DNA of 64,000 nucleotides from assembly GCF_003385495.1 (NCBI RefSeq), contig NZ_QNUH01000009.1, positions 124,001-188,000 of the forward strand. Direction: 5' to 3'. Position 1 is the first letter of the stretch, and the number at the start of each line of letters is the position of its first letter. This document shows positions 1 to 8,471 of this stretch, in pieces. Both the position numbers and the translations under genes were made by a program. Below the pieces are notes generated by a model. The model was not told where the DNA came from and did not search any database. It saw only the letters and a list, made by a program, of their open reading frames with translations. Source of the stretch: Chryseobacterium elymi (GTDB lineage Bacteria > Bacteroidota > Bacteroidia > Flavobacteriales > Weeksellaceae).

Positions 1-33
1 TTTAAAGTATTTTTGTTGAGTTATTATACTACA

Positions 34-768
34 TTGAGATACTTTATTGAATTTTCTTACAACGGGAAAAATTATTTCGGTTATCAGATACAGCCGGATG
101 CTATTACTGTACAGGAAGAACTGGAAAAAGCACTTTCTACAATATTAAGAGAAGAGATCAAAACGACAGGTGCCGGAAGAACGGATACAGGCGTTCATGC
201 TAAAAAAATATTTGCTCATTTTGACACGGAACAGCCTGTGGATGAGATGAATCTTCCCTATAAATTAAACAGTTTCTTGCCCCCTGATATTTCTGTAAAG
301 CAGATCTTTAAAGTGAAGGACGATTTTCACGCCCGTTTTGATGCGACATACAGAACCTATGAATATTATATTTCCCTGGCGAAAAATCCTTTTACCCAAG
401 AATCGGCATGGCAGCACTGGAAAAGACCTCTGGATATTCATAAAATGAATGAAGCCTGTAAGATTTTATTTGAATATGAGGATTTTACAAGCTTTGCTAA
501 ATTAAAAACAGACAATAAAACCAATATCTGTAAAATGTACAAAGCAGAGTGGGAGCAGGATGGGACAGAACTTAAATTTACGGTTTCAGCCAACCGTTTT
601 CTGAGAAATATGGTCCGTGCTATTGTAGGAACGATGGTGGAGATTGGAAGCGGAAAAATAAAACCCGAAGATCTGCGTACAATCATTGAGGACAAAAACC
701 GTAATGCTGCAGGAACTTCGGCTCCGGGGCACGGATTGTTTCTTGTGGATGTAGGGTATGAATTTTAA
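34..768 (+). CDS. truA: tRNA pseudouridine(38-40) synthase TruA
   Basis: TruA isomerises uridine to pseudouridine at positions 38-40 of the tRNA anticodon arm, in the cytoplasm. The protein shows the family hallmark GRTDTGVHA, with the catalytic Asp, about 50 residues in, and a C-terminal RNRFLRNMVRAIVG-like stretch (here ANRFLRNMVRAIVGTM) typical of TruA. Length, about 245 aa, is normal. The frame is open to the left window edge. I chose the TTG at 34 because it gives the usual N-terminus (M)RYFIEFSYNG; TTG codons at 13 and 16, or a start outside the window, are possible. Identity is secure, the start is not. Confidence 0.93.
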   Translation: MRYFIEFSYNGKNYFGYQIQPDAITVQEELEKALSTILREEIKTTGAGRTDTGVHAKKIFAHFDTEQPVDEMNLPYKLNSFLPPDISVKQIFKVKDDFHARFDATYRTYEYYISLAKNPFTQESAWQHWKRPLDIHKMNEACKILFEYEDFTSFAKLKTDNKTNICKMYKAEWEQDGTELKFTVSANRFLRNMVRAIVGTMVEIGSGKIKPEDLRTIIEDKNRNAAGTSAPGHGLFLVDVGYEF

Positions 769-820
769 TTTTTATGAATTTAGAATATTCCTTAAAATTA
801 ATATATAAAAAACACGAATT

Positions 821-1159
821 ATGTTATCAATTTTTATTCTTATCGGAGCTTACAGATATTATGCACAGCTGGCTGAAAGGTTCGGAAAAACAAAATGGCA
901 CTTTGGTCTTTTGGCGATCGGAGTGTATTTAGGAACGCAGCTGGTTTTTGGTTTTTCTTATGGAATTTACAAAGGTCTTACAGATCCTGCTTCTGTAAAT
1001 GTTGATTATACCGGATTTTCCTTGGTTAATATTATCAGCTGGATTATTTCAATTGCAGCTGTATATGGAGTTTACTATTTTCTTGAAAAAAAATTTGCGA
1101 AAGAACATCTGGATAAACCTTCTCTGGAAATTGAAAAGATTGGGGATAAAGATTTGTAA
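821..1159 (+). CDS. Small integral membrane protein, unknown function
   Basis: A 112-aa protein with about three hydrophobic segments: an N-terminal one (LSIFILIGAYRYY), a middle one (FGLLAIGVYLGTQLVFGFSYGIY) and one near the C-terminus (NIISWIISIAAVYGVYYFL), followed by a charged tail. I do not recognise a family. It lies about 50 bp downstream of truA on the same strand, so cotranscription is possible. Low-complexity membrane proteins like this are common conserved hypotheticals in flavobacteria. Confidence 0.75.
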   Translation: MLSIFILIGAYRYYAQLAERFGKTKWHFGLLAIGVYLGTQLVFGFSYGIYKGLTDPASVNVDYTGFSLVNIISWIISIAAVYGVYYFLEKKFAKEHLDKPSLEIEKIGDKDL

Positions 1160-1346
1160 TGAATGCTCTGGTGGCTGAAATTTTCGAAGTCATGGATGTA
1201 TTGTCAGATATTTAAAAGTTCCGGGTATTTTGGAGGCATTAAACAGATAAGATAAGTCTTAATATATTCATATTGTAAATAGCTTTTATCTGAAATTTTC
1301 TATGACGATTTGGTCAATTTCTAAAGGCTGTCAAATTTTAAAGTCT

Positions 1347-1354
1347 TATTTTTG
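1347..1354 (+). promoter_or_regulatory. Candidate -7 box for the ABC exporter gene
   Basis: TATTTTTG matches the Bacteroidota primary sigma -7 consensus TAnnTTTG and lies 34 bp upstream of the ATG at 1389. No convincing TTTG -33 box was seen at the expected distance, so this is tentative. Confidence 0.4.
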
Positions 1355-1388
1355 CATAGAATTTTAAATTCTTTCTTCAACTCGTACA

Positions 1389-3149
1389 ATGAAAAAACAA
1401 GATACCTGGGGGATTGTTAAGAGGCTGTTCTTTATAGGAATGAAATTCCGGTCCTGGTTCATCCTTACTTTAATTATTTCTGTCTTACTGTCCGTAGTTT
1501 CTACCTATAGACCCTATCTTACCATGGAGGTGGTGGATAACGACATTACCAAACTGAAAGATAATGCTTTGATGATGAAGCATATCTATATTCTGGTAGC
1601 TTTGGTTTTTGCAGAGACTATTTTAAACTTTTTCCTGGTTTACTTTTCAAATTTTATTTCGCAGAATGTTATCCGCGATATCCGGGAAAGACTGTATGCA
1701 AAGCTGATCTATTTCAGAACATCATTTTTTGATAAAACACCTATAGGGCAGCTTGTAACCCGTGCTGTAGGGGATGTGGAGACTATTGCTACGGTTTACA
1801 CAGACGGTTTTCTTATGGTTTTCGGGGATATTCTCAGAATTGCATTTGTCCTGATCATGATGTTCAATACCAATGTGCATCTGAGCTATATCACATTGGC
1901 GATCCTGCCTTTAATGGTAATGATTACCAGGTTCTTCCAGAAAAGACTGAAAAAAGCATTCGGGGATGAAAGGACTTGGACAGCCAATCAGAATTCTTTT
2001 GTTCAGGAAAGACTCGCGGGGATGCCTATTATCCAGGTATTTAACAGGCAGGAAGCTGAATTTAAAAAGTTTGATGACATTAATATCACCCTGAAAAGTG
2101 CCTTACTGAGAACAGTATTCATCTTCTCATTATTCTTTCCGGTTGTAGAACTTATATCTTCTTTATTTATAGGATTTATCCTTTTTTATGGAGGTTATAT
2201 CACAATCAGTGCCGGTGTTGTTATTGCATTTATACAGTATATTTCCATGCTGATCCGTCCGTTGAGACAAATTGCAGACCGTTTCAATAATATCCAGAGA
2301 GGTATTGTAGGAGCAGAAAGAGTTTTGGGTGTCATGGATGAAGATTATGCCATGCCCAATACAGGAACTGTAAAGAAAGATCATTTTGACGGTAAAATTG
2401 AATTCGAGAAGGTGCATTTTGCTTACGATGACAAACAGGAAGTGCTTAAAGGAATTGATTTTAAAGTGAATCCTGGAGAAACAGTAGCTATCGTAGGGGC
2501 AACCGGTGCAGGAAAATCTACCATTATCAGTCTTATCACAAGGCTTTATGATATTAATTCCGGTAAGATTATCATTGATGATATTAATTTAAAAGACTAC
2601 GAACTGTATAATCTGAGAAGTCATATAGGAGTGGTCCTTCAGGATGTATTTCTTTTCCACGGAAGCATTTTTGAAAACCTAGCCTTTGGAGACGATAGCA
2701 TTACTTTAGAAAAAATAAAAGCCGGAGCAAAAGAAATTGAAGTAGATCATTTTATTGAGCAGCTTCCGGGAGGGTATGATTTTGTGGTAAGCGAAAGAGG
2801 TTCCTCTATTTCCTTGGGTCAGAGACAGCTGTTGTCCTTCCTGAGAGCTTATCTATCGGACCCTAAAATCCTTATTCTGGACGAAGCCACTTCTTCTATA
2901 GACCACGAAAGCGAAAAACTGATCCAGAGAGCAACAGAAAAAATTACCCAAAACAGAACTTCTATTATCATCGCCCACAGACTTTCTACCATTGAAAAGG
3001 CAGATAAAATTATTGTGATGGAGCATGGTAAGATCGTAGAAGAAGGAAAACATCTGGAACTTCTTGACCGTAACGGATATTACTCAACACTTTACAAAGC
3101 CCAGTTGAGACACGAAGTGGAGCTGGAAGAAGAAAAGCAAAAATCATAG
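1389..3149 (+). CDS. ABC exporter, fused permease and ATPase (MsbA/Mdl-like)
   Basis: A half-transporter of 586 aa in the standard exporter order: about six transmembrane helices in the first 310 residues, then a nucleotide-binding domain. Walker A GATGAGKST is near residue 371, the signature loop reads SISLGQRQ near 473, and Walker B ILILDEATSSID is near 495-505, followed by the switch histidine in IIAHRLST. The signature departs from LSGGQ in a way seen in Mdl/YheH-type exporters, which often work as heterodimers. Substrate cannot be inferred; lipids or drugs are typical of the family. It is monocistronic, with a hairpin terminator just downstream. Confidence 0.9.
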   Translation: MKKQDTWGIVKRLFFIGMKFRSWFILTLIISVLLSVVSTYRPYLTMEVVDNDITKLKDNALMMKHIYILVALVFAETILNFFLVYFSNFISQNVIRDIRERLYAKLIYFRTSFFDKTPIGQLVTRAVGDVETIATVYTDGFLMVFGDILRIAFVLIMMFNTNVHLSYITLAILPLMVMITRFFQKRLKKAFGDERTWTANQNSFVQERLAGMPIIQVFNRQEAEFKKFDDINITLKSALLRTVFIFSLFFPVVELISSLFIGFILFYGGYITISAGVVIAFIQYISMLIRPLRQIADRFNNIQRGIVGAERVLGVMDEDYAMPNTGTVKKDHFDGKIEFEKVHFAYDDKQEVLKGIDFKVNPGETVAIVGATGAGKSTIISLITRLYDINSGKIIIDDINLKDYELYNLRSHIGVVLQDVFLFHGSIFENLAFGDDSITLEKIKAGAKEIEVDHFIEQLPGGYDFVVSERGSSISLGQRQLLSFLRAYLSDPKILILDEATSSIDHESEKLIQRATEKITQNRTSIIIAHRLSTIEKADKIIVMEHGKIVEEGKHLELLDRNGYYSTLYKAQLRHEVELEEEKQKS

Positions 3150-3170
3150 GATCAACATTACCTAATAAAT

Positions 3171-3196
3171 AAAAAGAGAGCTCCAAGCTCTCTTTT
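3171..3196. terminator. Bidirectional terminator between convergent genes
   Basis: An 11-bp perfect stem (AAAAGAGAGCT / AGCTCTCTTTT) with a 3-nt loop lies between the ends of the ABC exporter and the leftward protease gene. A-rich and T-rich flanks suit termination in both directions. Confidence 0.75.
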
Positions 3197-3215
3197 ACAT
3201 TTTGAAATGTATTCC

Positions 3216-5000
3216 TTAAAATTTTAATTTCTTATTGATTACTTTTCCGTTTTCCAAAACTGCTGTTACAGTGATGATAGTATTCTTTTCATTGACAGGA
3301 AATCTGAATTCAGAGGATTTTATATCTGTTCTGCTGGTCAAAAGTCTTCCTGAGGCATCATAGATATGAACGGTAGATATTTTAAGATCACTTTTTACCT
3401 GTACAAAACTTTCATCCTTAATGATTTCTGTAGTGCTTGATTTTCTTATACTTTCATCAGCCAACACATTCTGGGATGTAATGATCACTGAATAATCTTC
3501 CACCTGCCCGTATTTTGGTGTGTAACAGGCGGTAACGGCTGTTCCGTTAAATTCACCGATCACCCTCATTCTCAATGGTGTATTGGTTACAGCATTTGCT
3601 GGAGGGCTTACTGAGGCGGTGGCAACGGAACCGCTGCTGACTGCACTTTGATTAAGCACAAGTTCTGTGGTCTCATTAAACTGTCCGTCATTATTGTAAT
3701 CTATATAAGCTTTGATAATATGTGAATTGCTGGTTCCCGGTGCAACTGTAAGTATCGTTGCGCTATTGGAAGGAATTGTAGTTTTTGAAATACCAGAGCA
3801 GTAATTTCCCGTAAAGTTTTCATAGAAATTATTGGAAGCCTGTTTGTAATTGGCAGAGTAATTATTGATGTTTGCGAATTTCACAGAAGTAATTCCAATA
3901 TTAAAATTGCCGGGATTTGTCATAGAGGTCGGAGTGCATGCTGTGGTTAAGACAGAGCTGTTATTAGGTGTAGTTGAAGAGGCTACCGGAGAATTGATCA
4001 GTGACTGTCTGTACTGCAGAAGCTGTGCAGTTGCCCTGTCGGACTGCCCCTGGGTAAATAAGTCTCTAAAACAAAAGGTGTAAGCCATAACATTTCTTTC
4101 ACCACCAGCATAAACCTGGCTGGTGCAAGGATTAATCTGTCCTGTCTGGCATGTGTAAGGAACAGACGAATGATAAAGGCTTTTCATGGGTTCAGTATCA
4201 CATACCAGGTCACCCTGAAGAGTGCAGTCGGTATTGGTGGGACAGGCTCCTGTAGATTCAGTATAGCCCTCGTGAGTATGGCGGAGACCTAAAGCATGTC
4301 CGAATTCATGGGCTAAAGTTTGCTTATTCACTGCAGATGCACTTGTGGACATAAAAGAATAATCATTGCTGCCCCCCGGATAATAGGCAAATCCGTTCAA
4401 GGTACCTGCATTAGATGCCAGTTTCTTAACAACATAGATATTGTAATACTTACTGGTATCCCACATTCCAAGAGCGGTAATCTGGGAAGCCGTTACGGCA
4501 TTTGTGGTATTATCATTATTCACCCCTCCGCTCACATACTTTGGAAGATGAGAAGCATTGATTCTGTTGATTCCATTGGTAGGGGTACAGCTTGGATTTA
4601 CCTTGGCAAAAACAAATTTTACAGGCAATATAGAGCTGGTTCCTGACATTCCGCTGGTTGTGCTTCCGGAAAATACTCCGTTCGTATAATTCACCCATGC
4701 TATAATGTCAGCATCAGATTTGTTATTGACTGTCCCAATGGCACTTCCGTCACCTACTACATGGACAACAATAGGAATTTCGTAGACCTGGTTTTTGTTT
4801 AATGTGCTGGATAATTTTCCGCTTTTGATCAGCTTGGATAATTCCAGGTTAAAAGCATCGTCCTGAACTTTCTCTTCCGGATGTCTTTCATAATGTTTTC
4901 GCATCAATTCATCAGTCCCGCACTCCTGGAATTCAATCTTTTGTGAATAAAAATTTGACCAGGCTAAACCTGAAGCAATGATTAATAGTAGTTTTTTCAT
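3216..5000 (-). CDS. Secreted M43-type (pappalysin-like) zinc metalloprotease with T9SS sorting tail
   Basis: This 594-aa protein starts with a signal peptide (MKKLLLIIASGLAWSNFYSQ). The zinc site HEFGHALGLRH, an extended HExxHxxGxxH motif, is at about residues 231-241, and a Met-turn candidate NVMAY lies near 300; both are typical of M43 metalloproteases. A GEVED-type beta domain follows (roughly 365-510, ending GQVEDYSVII). The C-terminus resembles a type A sorting domain (VHIYDASGRLL, ending in a GKVINKKLKF-like strand), which predicts export through the type IX system. It probably degrades extracellular protein; the substrate is unknown. The gene stands alone. Confidence 0.88.
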   Translation of the reverse strand: MKKLLLIIASGLAWSNFYSQKIEFQECGTDELMRKHYERHPEEKVQDDAFNLELSKLIKSGKLSSTLNKNQVYEIPIVVHVVGDGSAIGTVNNKSDADIIAWVNYTNGVFSGSTTSGMSGTSSILPVKFVFAKVNPSCTPTNGINRINASHLPKYVSGGVNNDNTTNAVTASQITALGMWDTSKYYNIYVVKKLASNAGTLNGFAYYPGGSNDYSFMSTSASAVNKQTLAHEFGHALGLRHTHEGYTESTGACPTNTDCTLQGDLVCDTEPMKSLYHSSVPYTCQTGQINPCTSQVYAGGERNVMAYTFCFRDLFTQGQSDRATAQLLQYRQSLINSPVASSTTPNNSSVLTTACTPTSMTNPGNFNIGITSVKFANINNYSANYKQASNNFYENFTGNYCSGISKTTIPSNSATILTVAPGTSNSHIIKAYIDYNNDGQFNETTELVLNQSAVSSGSVATASVSPPANAVTNTPLRMRVIGEFNGTAVTACYTPKYGQVEDYSVIITSQNVLADESIRKSSTTEIIKDESFVQVKSDLKISTVHIYDASGRLLTSRTDIKSSEFRFPVNEKNTIITVTAVLENGKVINKKLKF

Positions 5001-5149
5001 ATATTATATTATTAAATTGTGGTGTGCTAAAAATAATAAAATAAATAACAAAAAACTATATTTTTTGATATATTGATTTAAATGGTATTAGTTTTTATTG
5101 AAAAAAACAGTAAAATAATAGAATGTGTATAAATAGGGAAATCAATATC

Positions 5150-5761
5150 CTAAGTTTTTTTTAAACTGCAGAAAACAAAATTCTGCACTGTACCAAAAGG
5201 AGTTATATGATTTTCTGTAAGGCATTTTATTTTTTCAAAATCTGCTTCAAACTTTGCTGGCAACGATTCGGCATCGTATTGCTGAATATCCAGTCCGCTG
5301 CATTTTGCAGGACCGTTTGTCGAAAAAGTTCCCAAAATCATAAACCCTGTTACACTTTTGCCTGCGATTTTGATATATTGGGAAATCTGCTGTGGAGTCG
5401 TTAAAAAATGGAAAGTAGCTCTGTCGTGCCAGATATCATAAGTTTCCTGTGGTTCAAACGCTGTAATGTCTGAAGCAATCCAGGTTATTTTATCAGCTTT
5501 TTCTCCTAGTCTTTTTCTGGCTTTTTCCAGAGCTTGGGCCGAAATATCAAGGACGGTAATATTTTCATAGCCTTCCTCGAGAAGATAATCAACAAGATTA
5601 CTGTCTCCACCTCCTATATCAATGATGCTGGCGCCTTTTCCCAAACCGGAGGAATGAATAAAATCAAGGGATGTTTGTGGTTTTTTCTGAGTCCAGCTTA
5701 CCTGATCCGGGTTTTTAGTCGCATATACGTTTTCCCAGTGTTCCTTATTGGTATCTATCAT
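5150..5761 (-). CDS. Class I SAM-dependent methyltransferase
   Basis: A 203-aa cytoplasmic enzyme with the Rossmann motif I IIDIGGGDSNLVD near residue 45, an acidic motif II (ITVLDIS) and a motif IV-like DIWHDRATFHFL. These bind S-adenosylmethionine. The WxxxYxxKxPxxVSW N-terminal pattern is common in small methyltransferases related to thiopurine/tellurite types, but the substrate cannot be read from sequence. It is leftward, with no obvious operon partner; its start lies 38 bp from the stop of the next gene upstream. Confidence 0.83.
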   Translation of the reverse strand: MIDTNKEHWENVYATKNPDQVSWTQKKPQTSLDFIHSSGLGKGASIIDIGGGDSNLVDYLLEEGYENITVLDISAQALEKARKRLGEKADKITWIASDITAFEPQETYDIWHDRATFHFLTTPQQISQYIKIAGKSVTGFMILGTFSTNGPAKCSGLDIQQYDAESLPAKFEADFEKIKCLTENHITPFGTVQNFVFCSLKKT

Positions 5762-5799
5762 TTTTATTATGCTTTACATGAGTAAATAGAGTCCTGTTA

Positions 5800-6411
5800 T
5801 CAATTGTTGTCAATGGATATGTCAGTTTTTAACTGCTCATTAATTTCTTCAAATTTATCAATTAATTCATTAAGTTTTGCTTGTTGCTTTCTTATGGTTC
5901 TAGGTCTGAGATAAAACCAGTTGAAGCCTACCCATAAAAAAGTGATTGCATAGGTAGCCACTGCATAAACCAGCTGCATTCTTAAAGCATATTCATACAT
6001 ATACAGACAGATTCCTGCAAACAGGATGATAAAATATAAGTTCAGCATTGTAGTCTGCATAAACTTCTGTTTATTCTTGAGTAAGTATAGACTGTGCAGG
6101 TATTCAGTATTGGTCTGATCGCTGTCCAGTTTGTGAAAATTCATAAACAATAGATTATAAGCAGACAGAAATATAACCATGGCCAGGATAATCAATATAA
6201 TCCCAATTTTTGTGGTGATCATCTGAGGCTGGTAGTGATAACATATCAATCCAATGAGTGTGCTGGTTATGATTAGTAGGATATTGGTGACAATGAGTTT
6301 TCTTATGTTTTCATTCTTGAATTTTTTCAGTCTCCCAAGCAGTTCTTCCATACTGGGTCTTTGGGCGGTCTGCTGTTTCCAGAGGTTTTTGAAATCTATA
6401 TTAGTAGCCAT
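5800..6411 (-). CDS. Membrane protein cotranscribed with an ECF sigma factor
   Basis: A 203-aa protein with a soluble N-terminal stretch (about 35 residues), two hydrophobic segments (LIVTNILLIITSTLIGLICY and IGIILIILAMVIFLSAYNLLF), a loop, two more segments (LYFIILFAGICLYMYEYAL, LVYAVATYAITFLWVGFNWF) and a charged, coiled-coil-like tail. It overlaps the sigma factor gene by 11 bp, the usual arrangement for an anti-sigma regulator, but no zinc-binding anti-sigma motif is visible. Anti-sigma function is inferred from context only. Confidence 0.75.
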   Translation of the reverse strand: MATNIDFKNLWKQQTAQRPSMEELLGRLKKFKNENIRKLIVTNILLIITSTLIGLICYHYQPQMITTKIGIILIILAMVIFLSAYNLLFMNFHKLDSDQTNTEYLHSLYLLKNKQKFMQTTMLNLYFIILFAGICLYMYEYALRMQLVYAVATYAITFLWVGFNWFYLRPRTIRKQQAKLNELIDKFEEINEQLKTDISIDNN

Positions 6412-6871
6412 TTTCTTTGAATCTTTTTGTTAGTTTTTCCTTTATCCTGTGAATCCTTACCCGTATGTTAGATTCAGATAGTCCGACGATTCCTGCAATT
6501 TCTGCCTGTCTTATTTCTTCCAGTTCCAGCGAAATAATGATACGGTCTGTTTCCGGCATTTCCGAAATAAACTGATAAAGTAGCTGTATCTGCGGTTCCA
6601 GAGATTCCTGTTTTTTTTCTTCGAGATTAAATGGAAGATCCGTTTTGGTAAATTTTTTCTCCTTTTCGATCTGCCTTAAACAGGTATTCGAAGCAATTCT
6701 AAAGATCCATGTCCCGATACCGGATTCATTTCTGAACTTCGGAAGCTGCTGCCAGACGATAATAAATGTTTCCTGTGCGAGATCCTGTGCCAGTTCAGAA
6801 TTATTCACATACCCCATACATAAACGGAATATTTTCTGCCAGTACATTTCATATATATCTTCAAATACCAT
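6401..6871 (-). CDS. ECF-family RNA polymerase sigma factor
   Basis: A 156-aa sigma-70 family protein lacking region 1, as in ECF sigma factors. Region 2 covers about residues 1-65 (MYWQKIFRLCMGYVNNSELAQDLAQETF, then a WxFRIASN-like stretch). Region 4 covers about 100-150, with the helix-turn-helix QAEIAGIVGLSESNIRVRIHR. It should direct polymerase to a specific promoter set. Its start codon overlaps the hydrolase stop (TAATG), and its 3' end overlaps the membrane protein, so the three are probably translationally coupled. Confidence 0.9.
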   Translation of the reverse strand: MVFEDIYEMYWQKIFRLCMGYVNNSELAQDLAQETFIIVWQQLPKFRNESGIGTWIFRIASNTCLRQIEKEKKFTKTDLPFNLEEKKQESLEPQIQLLYQFISEMPETDRIIISLELEEIRQAEIAGIVGLSESNIRVRIHRIKEKLTKRFKENGY

Positions 6872-7722
6872 TATTTGGATGATAAAAAGTTATTTAGCTG
6901 CTCAAGGTACCATTCCTTGTCATCATACATAATGAAGTGAAGCCCCTTTAATGCATACCTCATATCTGCAGTTTTTAAATTTTTATATTGATTTTCAATA
7001 GCCGGTTTAAAATTGACAAAGTAAGATTCCAGCAAAACAAGAGCAGGGCATTGGATATGCTGGATTTTTTCCCTGAGATCGGTGTTGGAAAAATCGCAGT
7101 ACATTTTTGCAAAGGTTGTTCTGTCGGATTTCATACTCCAGCCAACCACTGTTTCCTGCATGGAGGGATCAGCTACGAGATGAGGAATGGTAGCAGTTTG
7201 CATTTGTTTAAACTGTTCATCGGTCATTGACCTTAATTTATTGACAGTTGGGGAACAGTCATTATTGTCTTTAGATTTAAAATTCGGATCCGATAGCGCA
7301 GCCAGACAGGGAAGAGCATCTACAACAACTATTTTTGCAATCAGTTCCGGATAATCTGCTGCTAAAGCCATGGCTAAACCACCTCCCATACTGTGTCCGA
7401 TAATAATGGGTTTTTCAATTTTCTGATCTTTTATATAAGCCGCAATTTCTTTTTCCCAGTCTTTAAAGCTGGTATCCGCTTGTGGCTTTACTCCTGCAAA
7501 TCCTGCCATGGTCAGCGTGTAGCAGGTGAAATTCTTTTCAAATTTTGCTGTGGTTTCATTCCAGACCTCTCCCGAAGAAGCAAATCCCGGAATAAAAATA
7601 ATAGACTGGTTACCTTTTCCTGTTTTTTGTACTTCAAAAGGATACATTTTTGTTTGTCCAAATATATTGCATACAGCAGCAAAAACTAATATCAGGATAA
7701 AGAAGATTTTGTATTTTTTCAT
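6871..7722 (-). CDS. Secreted alpha/beta hydrolase, first gene of a sigma-factor operon
   Basis: A 283-aa protein with a signal peptide (KIFFILILVFAAVCNIFGQ) and an alpha/beta-hydrolase core. The oxyanion-region motif is IFIPGFASSGEVW, the nucleophile elbow is GHSMGGGLA near residue 112, and a C-terminal GLHFIMYDD supplies a likely catalytic histidine. Substrate is unknown; lipase or esterase activity is plausible. It probably acts in the periplasm. The stop codon overlaps the sigma factor start by one base, so it leads a hydrolase-sigma-membrane protein operon. Confidence 0.85.
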   Translation of the reverse strand: MKKYKIFFILILVFAAVCNIFGQTKMYPFEVQKTGKGNQSIIFIPGFASSGEVWNETTAKFEKNFTCYTLTMAGFAGVKPQADTSFKDWEKEIAAYIKDQKIEKPIIIGHSMGGGLAMALAADYPELIAKIVVVDALPCLAALSDPNFKSKDNNDCSPTVNKLRSMTDEQFKQMQTATIPHLVADPSMQETVVGWSMKSDRTTFAKMYCDFSNTDLREKIQHIQCPALVLLESYFVNFKPAIENQYKNLKTADMRYALKGLHFIMYDDKEWYLEQLNNFLSSK

Positions 7723-8203
7723 TTTATAAAATTTTAAAGTGAATCTGCCTTTTAGAGACAGGCTTTTTTAAAATGTTACAAAATATTGTTAATTATTTAT
7801 GATTATTTTTTAATTTTTGATTTCCTTGTGTTTTTAAATTCATACTGAGACAATGCCTTTGCATTATTTCAATAGCTTTTAAGGATAGCACTCTTGTAAA
7901 AATAATTTTTTTGAACTATTTTACATAGGTCAACTAAAAAAGATCTCTTTTCAATATTTTCCCTGAATTCATCGGCACCTTACATAGATTTTCCCATAAA
8001 ATCAGAGATCTTGAAATTATTTAACTATCAGTAAAAAATGTAAAATCCGTACATATTCATTAAATTGGATAAAAAAATATCATTTACCTGATGATTATAT
8101 TGAAAAATTCACTAATTTTATTACAAATTTAGAGTATGCCCCAGGTTATGGAAGGGTATGGAGTGTAAAGTTGATTTTTTTTAACTAAAATCCCAAAATA
8201 TAA
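7723..8203. other. 481-bp AT-rich intergenic region
   Basis: This separates two divergent transcription units, the hydrolase/sigma operon leftward and the 70-aa gene rightward, so it should contain both promoters. I could not identify a convincing TTTG/TAnnTTTG pair, an RNA gene or an ORF of note. Confidence 0.5.
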
Positions 8204-8416
8204 ATGAGCAATATACAAGATGAATTTAAAGTCTTTAAAGACGAGCTGAAAAAACTGAATATCGATGTACAGAAAGTAGTGAAAGTAGGGAATGGAAGTA
8301 TGGATTTCCACGAAGTTTTTTACAAATCGCCAAGGTACCAGGAAGTGAAGAGTGTATATGTCCAGCGTCATAATCTGGATAGCATGGTGGAGAAATTTAA
8401 AAAGGCTTACCATTAA
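8204..8416 (+). CDS. Small conserved hypothetical protein (70 aa)
   Basis: A 70-aa charged, largely helical protein with no signal peptide or membrane segment (starts MSNIQDEFKVFKDELKKLNID). It contains the phrase GNGSMDFHEVFYKSPRY. A strong GC-rich terminator follows directly, which supports a real independent gene. I do not recognise a function. Confidence 0.7.
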   Translation: MSNIQDEFKVFKDELKKLNIDVQKVVKVGNGSMDFHEVFYKSPRYQEVKSVYVQRHNLDSMVEKFKKAYH

Positions 8417-8424
8417 AAATATAA

Positions 8425-8455
8425 CCGGGCGCCGCAGAAAATCTGCGGCGCCCGG
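8425..8455. terminator. Strong GC-rich terminator hairpin
   Basis: A perfect 14-bp stem (CCGGGCGCCGCAGA and its complement) with a 3-nt AAA loop, followed by CTTTT. It lies between the rightward 70-aa gene and the end of the leftward transporter gene, and probably serves both. Confidence 0.9.
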
Positions 8456-8471
8456 CTTTTATGACTGATTA

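Noticed and set aside
2806..2830. Inactive ABC transporter because of the SISLGQ signature
   Set aside because: Degenerate signatures are normal in Mdl/YheH-like exporters; Walker A, Walker B and the switch histidine are intact.
8129..8413. Minus-strand 94-codon frame overlapping the 70-aa gene
   Set aside because: It is antisense to the better supported plus-strand gene with its terminator, and the translation looks unordered.
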